Shown here: positions 6,909 through 10,041 of the stretch, in pieces
How positions within the stretch are numbered: position 1 is the first letter of the stretch
Layout of the letters: every line of letters begins with the position of its first letter
Source: Betaproteobacteria bacterium
GTDB lineage: Bacteria > Pseudomonadota > Gammaproteobacteria > Burkholderiales > SG8-39
Length of the DNA stretch: 10,041 bases
NCBI GenBank assembly: GCA_007280315.1
Contig: QYQC01000033.1
Location: 1-10,041 of the forward strand
Reading direction: 5' to 3'
Program-made: the position numbers and the translations under genes
The notes under the pieces: model-generated
What the model saw: only the letters and a program-made list of their open reading frames with translations
Databases searched by the model: none
What the model was told of the DNA's origin: nothing

Positions 6909-7378
6909 GTGGAGGACACAACCGCGCTGAAGAAATCGTATACGCCAGTTTCACTCATGCGCCGCGCGTCGGATAACTCTCCCATACGCGTTGTATACAG
7001 AACCTGACTACCCGGTGAAAGGACAACGGCTGCCGGGATGCCGCGCTTGATTGGATTTCCGTATTGTTCAGCGACGGAAAGGTTGCGATCAAAGTTGCCG
7101 ACGTCGACTTTGACAACGATGAACTCTTTTGCGATCAGCTCTGCCGTCTTCGCGTTTTTCAGCGCAGCGTCGAGCGCGCGGCAATCCGGGCACCAGTTGG
7201 CGCCGAAGATCACAAGTACGGAGCGCCTCGTTGTACTCGCGGCCGCAAGGGCTTGCTCGATATCGGTCTTCGCATTCGCTGCCTCGTTGTACGGCAGCGG
7301 CACGGCGAAAGCCATTCCCGCCATGGCGACGAGTACGACGGCGAGCACTCTGCGCAGCAACAAAGGGTTCGGTTTCAT
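6893..7378 (-). CDS. Exported thioredoxin-like protein with CPDC active site
   Basis: This is a 161-residue protein with a Sec-type signal peptide: a basic start (KPNPLLLRR), a hydrophobic core, and a likely signal peptidase I site after AFA at residue 25. The mature part is a single thioredoxin-like domain with the redox motif Trp62-CPDC (Cys63 and Cys66) and a predicted cis-proline at Pro115 (RGIPAAVVL). It probably acts as a periplasmic thiol-disulfide protein, but its partner is unknown. It is too short and has the wrong dipeptide for a typical DsbA. The ATG overlaps the stop of the HigA-like ORF by 4 nt (ATGA), so it appears to be translated as the last gene of the toxin-antitoxin chain. 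The link may have arisen by loss of intervening DNA. Confidence 0.85.
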   Translation of the reverse strand: MKPNPLLLRRVLAVVLVAMAGMAFAVPLPYNEAANAKTDIEQALAAASTTRRSVLVIFGANWCPDCRALDAALKNAKTAELIAKEFIVVKVDVGNFDRNLSVAEQYGNPIKRGIPAAVVLSPGSQVLYTTRMGELSDARRMSETGVYDFFSAVVSSTKGKK

Positions 7379-7545
7379 TCGATTGAATGGCCGGCAGACG
7401 AGGCGGCCTGGGCGTGCAGCCTGACACCCAGCGCCTTTGCGACCTTCAGCACAGTCGCAAAGCTTGGGTTCCCATCGGCGCTAAGAGCCCGGTACAGGCT
7501 CTCACGACTCAGACCTGCTGCCTTCTTCGGGATAGTCATGGGCAT
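7375..7545 (-). CDS. Shortened HigA-like antidote protein, HTH part only
   Basis: This ORF is 56 residues long and was too short for the usual gene length cut-off. The core AGLSRESLYRALSADGNPSF followed by ATVLKVAKALGVRLHAQA is the C-terminal helix-turn-helix of the HI1420/HigA-type addiction-module antidote family. Full-length members are about 95-100 residues, with an N-terminal part (EDIAAYL..., GDPA..., ARARGM...) that is absent here. The first residues, MPMTIPK, look like a normal family start, so roughly 40-45 residues seem to have been lost internally and in frame. Translation signals remain: AGGAG at 7559-7555 lies 9 nt before the ATG, and an in-frame TAG stands just upstream. The start lies within the toxin gene in another frame. 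DNA binding may survive; toxin neutralisation is uncertain. Confidence 0.6.
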   Translation of the reverse strand: MPMTIPKKAAGLSRESLYRALSADGNPSFATVLKVAKALGVRLHAQAASSAGHSIE

Positions 7546-7801
7546 AGCCTGCTACTCCTGAAAGCTTCCGGCCAAGTGAATGGCCATCCTGAATATCGCG
7601 CTGTTGCGTCGACTTCTCTCCGCCGGCGAGCAGTAGGATGAGTCGGGTCCCCCGCAGTGTGTAGTAAACGCGGTATCCCGGCCCGAAATCTATCATCAAC
7701 TCAGCTTTACCAGCAGTCAGATTGCGATGCGAACCCGGATTCCCATGAACCAGCCGGTCAACGCGAACCTGAATCCGAGAGTCGTGTTTTGTGCGGATCA
7801 C
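7502..7801 (-). CDS. Shortened HigB/Gp49-like (RelE/ParE superfamily) toxin
   Basis: This is a 99-residue ORF. From residue 9 (RIQVRVDRLVHGNPG) through IDFGPGYRVYYTLRG (37-51) to LLLAGGEKSTQQRDIQ (56-71) it matches the phage Gp49-like/HigB toxin family, ribosome-associated mRNA endonucleases. Family members usually have about 25-30 residues before the RI.VR segment, including a WL..LRD helix; here there are eight (MIRTKHDS), so that helix is missing. The tail after DIQ is longer than usual and runs into the downstream antitoxin DNA, suggesting that the original stop was lost. The GTG start overlaps the PIN-toxin stop by 4 nt (GTGA), and no Shine-Dalgarno sequence is evident. It is probably a decaying or inactive toxin, although the GPGYR.YY core is intact. 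Confidence 0.6.
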   Translation of the reverse strand: MIRTKHDSRIQVRVDRLVHGNPGSHRNLTAGKAELMIDFGPGYRVYYTLRGTRLILLLAGGEKSTQQRDIQDGHSLGRKLSGVAGYAHDYPEEGSRSES

Positions 7802-8214
7802 TGCGTGGTCAACCGCAGTGCTTCGCCGGTGCTGACGATGCGTATGCCTTGGTGGGACGCGATGTTTCGCAGATGCCGGTCGCCAGAGATGATGAGATCG
7901 GCGCGTGCGGCGATGGCGCAGGCGATGACTTGGTCGTCATCGGGATCGGCGAGGATCACCGGGCTGATGCTGGCGGGAATTACGCGCTGCGCGAACTGCG
8001 CGTAGCGGCGAACCAGGCGTTCGACGCTCATGCTTGAGGCGGCGAGGCGCTTGGTGAACTTCGCGCGCGCGAGCACCTCGGACAATTCATCAAAAAAGGC
8101 GGCGCTGGTGTAAAGGGAGAGTTTTCCGGCTCTGGCTGCGATGAGCAGTTCGCGCGGCGCCCCGGTCCAGAGCAGCCCGGAGACGACAGTGTTGGTATCA
8201 GCGACGGCGCGCAC
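7798..8214 (-). CDS. PIN-domain toxin of a VapBC-type system
   Basis: This is a 138-residue single PIN domain of the COG1569 type, a metal-dependent ribonuclease toxin. It begins VRAVADTNTVVSGLLW, and the acidic residues expected for Mg2+ binding are present: Asp6, Glu43 (FFDELSEVL), Asp94 within LADPDDDQVIACA, and Asp112 (ISGDRHL). The domain looks complete and active. I prefer the GTG at 8214 because it gives the canonical M-R-x-V-x-D-T-N start. An ATG at 8235 would add seven residues (MPCAPHA) without clear homology; neither has a Shine-Dalgarno sequence. The gene overlaps the end of the antitoxin gene, as is usual for these pairs, and its own stop overlaps the next toxin start by 4 nt. 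It is likely controlled by autorepression through the antitoxin-toxin complex. Confidence 0.85.
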   Translation of the reverse strand: MRAVADTNTVVSGLLWTGAPRELLIAARAGKLSLYTSAAFFDELSEVLARAKFTKRLAASSMSVERLVRRYAQFAQRVIPASISPVILADPDDDQVIACAIAARADLIISGDRHLRNIASHQGIRIVSTGEALRLTTQ

Positions 8215-8437
8215 GGCGTGCGGTGCGCACGGCATCAATTTCGGCCTGGATCTCCTCCTCTGTCATGGGTACTCCTTCGACTGCGGCCATGCGATCCATC
8301 GCTTCGAATAGTTCATTCGTCGCACGGCGGCGGATTTCCTCGCGCAAGAGTTTCTCTATCTCCACGTCGGAGAGCAGGCCCGCCTGTGCGGCCTCCTTGG
8401 CCAGATTGTCAGGCAGGGACAATTTGAGTTCGGTCAT
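8198..8437 (-). CDS. VapB-type antitoxin for the PIN toxin
   Basis: This is a 79-residue charged protein beginning MTELKLSLPDNLAKEAAQAGLLS. The N-terminal strand plus helices (residues 1-40) resemble the ribbon-helix-helix-like DNA-binding part of antitoxins paired with COG1569 PIN toxins. The C-terminal EGVPMTEEEIQAEIDAVR stretch (about 54-71) is the probable toxin-embracing helix, followed by a very basic tail (TARRARRR). It precedes the toxin and overlaps it, the standard antitoxin-first order. Upstream is a weak AAGAG ribosome site. I cannot pick a convincing promoter or operator palindrome in the 8438-8520 region. The pairing is inferred from order and overlap, not from a recognised exact family. 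Confidence 0.8.
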   Translation of the reverse strand: MTELKLSLPDNLAKEAAQAGLLSDVEIEKLLREEIRRRATNELFEAMDRMAAVEGVPMTEEEIQAEIDAVRTARRARRR

Positions 8438-8545
8438 GGCTCTTGCTCAATGTGACTATGCTCTCGATATTAGCGGAAGGTGGTCTCCAGCGCTACCTCT
8501 TGCCGGATTCGGCCGATCTTGAATCCTGCCGGGACCAGAAGACGT

Positions 8546-8582
8546 AAAAGGCTGGAGAGGCAATATCCATGCGCTTCTCCAG
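8546..8582 (-). terminator. Candidate terminator after the metallophosphoesterase gene
   Basis: On the minus strand CTGGAGA (8582-8576) pairs with TCTCCAG (8558-8552) across a 17-nt loop, followed by CCTTTT. It lies 14 nt past the metallophosphoesterase stop, where an intrinsic terminator of the mutS transcript would be expected. The T-run is short and the loop long. The rest of the 8438-8596 gap holds no gene that I can support. Confidence 0.35.
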
Positions 8583-8596
8583 AGGTTTACGAGTAT

Positions 8597-9562
8597 CTAC
8601 TGCGCCGGATGCGTTTCCTTGCCGATTCTGATCGATAGCAGTTTCGGTCCTGCCGGGTCCACACTCACCTTGATCCAGTCGACCAGCGGCGAGCCGAAGC
8701 TCTCGATGCGCGTGAACTGCTCCACGCGCTTTAGCGTGGCCGGATCGTACAGCGGATGATCGACGCGAAAGCGGTGGGTGTCGCCGTGCACCAGCACCAC
8801 CGGCTTGCCGAACGCGAGTGTTTGCGCGAGCAGGGCCCGCTTCAATCCGGCATAGCCATCTGCGCGGTTCACCCGGCGCAAATAGGACAAATCGAAATCC
8901 GGATTGGCCTGGAACACCACGAACACCGCCGCGTAAGCCCGCTGCCGTGCCAGTTCGAAACACTGCGCCAGCCACGCAGCGTTGGCGCGGCCGCGCTGTT
9001 CATGCTCGGCGTCCATCTGCGGCGTGCGGCCGAAGTTGTCGTTGCTGCCGGGAACGTTCAGCCCGATGAACAACACGCGGTTTACTGCCCAGCGCACGTT
9101 CTCGCGGTAAGCGAGAAACCCGGCAGCGGTGCCCGGATCGTCGCTCTGGCGCTCGAGTTTGAGCGTGCGCCGGCCCAGACTGTTCGCGTCGGGGTAAAAC
9201 ACCGAGCGCAGCTGCGCCAGCCGCTCCAGCGGATCGTAGCCGCCTGCGGCCTTGCGGTGGCAATCGGTCCAGTCGTTGTCACCCGGCAGCAGAATGAACG
9301 GATGGCGCGACGCCTGGAACATGCGCTTGCGCTGTTCGTACAACTCGTCGCTGCAGGGACTGCCGCCGCTCTTGAAGTCGCCGACATGCACGACGAACGC
9401 CAGATCTTCCTGATTGATCTCCTCCAGCATTTGCCTGAATATAATTTCTTCCAAGCCGCTATAGGGCGCGTCGCCGACGATGGCGAAGGAAACGGGGGCA
9501 GGTGGCTGGGCCTGAACAATTGCTGCGAGCAGCGCGAGCGCAAGCCAGAGAACGACGCGCAT
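8597..9562 (-). CDS. Exported calcineurin-like metallophosphoesterase
   Basis: This is a 321-residue protein with an N-terminal signal peptide (VVLWLALALLAAIVQAQ; cleavage likely near residue 18), so it probably acts in the periplasm. Metallophosphoesterase motifs appear in order: FAIVGDAPYS (Asp31), VVHVGDFKSGG (Asp62), LLPGDNDWTDC (Asn96, Asp97) and VHGDTHRFRVDHP (258-270). The first motif lacks the usual histidine of DxH, and the last has GDTH in place of GHTH, so the metal site is unusual. Cys70 and Cys101 could form a disulfide. The substrate is unknown. The ATG shares its A with the mutS stop (TAATG), so it is translated from the mutS message. A functional link to mismatch repair is unlikely given the export signal. 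Confidence 0.85.
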   Translation of the reverse strand: MRVVLWLALALLAAIVQAQPPAPVSFAIVGDAPYSGLEEIIFRQMLEEINQEDLAFVVHVGDFKSGGSPCSDELYEQRKRMFQASRHPFILLPGDNDWTDCHRKAAGGYDPLERLAQLRSVFYPDANSLGRRTLKLERQSDDPGTAAGFLAYRENVRWAVNRVLFIGLNVPGSNDNFGRTPQMDAEHEQRGRANAAWLAQCFELARQRAYAAVFVVFQANPDFDLSYLRRVNRADGYAGLKRALLAQTLAFGKPVVLVHGDTHRFRVDHPLYDPATLKRVEQFTRIESFGSPLVDWIKVSVDPAGPKLLSIRIGKETHPAQ

Positions 9563-10041
9563 TACAGACTCTTGAGTTTGTACAACAGTTCCAGCGCTTC
9601 CTTCGGACTGAGCTCGTCCGGTTTCACCATCGCGAGCAGATCCAGCGCAGGGTGTGGCTCGGCTTCCGCTTCGGGCGCGGCGCCGGCGAATAAATCGGTC
9701 TGGCCACCGTGAGTCAGGCTTTGCTGTTCCAGCTGCAGCAGATAACGCTTCGCCGCACGGGTCACGCTGCCGGGCACGCCCGCAAGGGCCGCAACCTGCA
9801 GGCCGTAGCTCTGTGACGCCGGACCTTCCTCCACCGCGTGCAGGAACACGATGGAATCCTTGTGCTCCACCGCATCGAGATGAATGTTTGCGGCCTCGCG
9901 GTAGTCGAGCGCGAGTCGCGTAAGTTCGAAATAGTGCGTGGCGAACAGAGTGTAGCTGCGGTTCTTTTCCAGCAGGTGGCGTGCGATGGCCCAGGCCAGC
10001 GCGAGTCCGTCGAAAGTGGAAGTGCCGCGTCCGACTTCGTC
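9562..10041 (-). CDS. mutS: DNA mismatch repair protein MutS, C-terminal part
   Basis: These are the last 159 residues of MutS, which recognises mismatches and, with ATP, recruits MutL. The window opens inside the Walker B motif DEVGRGTST, followed by FDGLALAWAIARHLLE and the switch segment TLFATHYFEL. Next comes EEGPASQSYGLQVAALAGVP, the helix-turn-helix that completes the dimeric ATPase. A linker follows with QTDLF (9702-9688), a good match to the beta-clamp-binding consensus. The last segment, DELSPKEALELLYKLKSL, is the tetramerisation tail found in E. coli MutS. The N-terminal mismatch-binding domains lie beyond the right edge. The TAA stop shares its last base with the next ATG. Confidence 0.97.
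   Translation of the reverse strand, partial: DEVGRGTSTFDGLALAWAIARHLLEKNRSYTLFATHYFELTRLALDYREAANIHLDAVEHKDSIVFLHAVEEGPASQSYGLQVAALAGVPGSVTRAAKRYLLQLEQQSLTHGGQTDLFAGAAPEAEAEPHPALDLLAMVKPDELSPKEALELLYKLKSL

Noticed and set aside
6770..6976. 68-codon plus-strand ORF after thrC
   Set aside because: It has no Shine-Dalgarno sequence or motif, and it runs into the thioredoxin-like gene on the other strand.
7064..8037. Plus-strand ORFs across the toxin-antitoxin region
   Set aside because: They are antisense to the recognised toxin, antitoxin and thioredoxin genes and carry no motifs of their own.
6740..8596. Insertion sequence or integrase-borne island around the toxin-antitoxin chain
   Set aside because: I found no transposase, integrase, terminal inverted repeats, target duplication or tRNA gene, so mobility cannot be supported from the window.
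8756..9712. 318-codon plus-strand reading frame
   Set aside because: It is antisense to the metallophosphoesterase and the end of mutS, both strongly supported by motifs, and its product has no recognisable features.

Overview
The window is GC-rich, gene-dense bacterial chromosome, most likely from a betaproteobacterium or a close relative. The order alaC-hom-thrC, the divergent Mth938-like gene beside alaC, and the close match of AlaC, homoserine dehydrogenase and threonine synthase to proteobacterial forms all point that way. This placement comes from remembered family sequences, not a search.

Layout. (1) 1-2728, minus strand: a tightly packed operon with, in transcription order, a small Mth938-like protein, an ArnT-like lipid A aminoarabinose transferase, a four-helix SMR/ArnE-like lipid-carrier flippase subunit, a 30-codon ORF, and the first 82 codons of an ArnB-like PLP aminotransferase that runs off the left edge. 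Every junction overlaps by 1 or 4 nt. (2) 2729-2795: an AT-rich divergent promoter region with a perfect 12-bp palindrome. (3) 2796-6739, plus strand: alaC, hom and thrC, giving alanine/pyruvate transamination and two steps of threonine synthesis. (4) 6740-6892: a convergent gap. (5) 6893-8437, minus strand: a chain of VapB-type antitoxin, PIN-domain toxin, a shortened HigB/Gp49-like toxin, a shortened HigA-like antitoxin, and a secreted thioredoxin-like protein, nearly all joined by short overlaps. (6) 8438-8596: a spacer with a possible terminator. (7) 8597-10041, minus strand: the C-terminal part of mutS followed, with a 1-nt overlap, by an exported metallophosphoesterase.

How the genes fit together. 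Regions 1 and 7 look like envelope modification (aminoarabinose addition to lipid A) and mismatch repair with an attached periplasmic enzyme. Region 3 is ordinary amino-acid metabolism. Region 5 is the accessory part: two toxin-antitoxin modules in tandem, the second apparently eroded by in-frame deletions in both genes, with a redox protein coupled to its end. The least ordinary items are the 30-codon ORF, which sits in a 92-bp unit flanked by near-identical 19-bp repeats and may be the relic of a second SMR gene, and the compacted toxin-antitoxin-thioredoxin chain. I see no rRNA, tRNA, CRISPR array, insertion sequence or replication origin.
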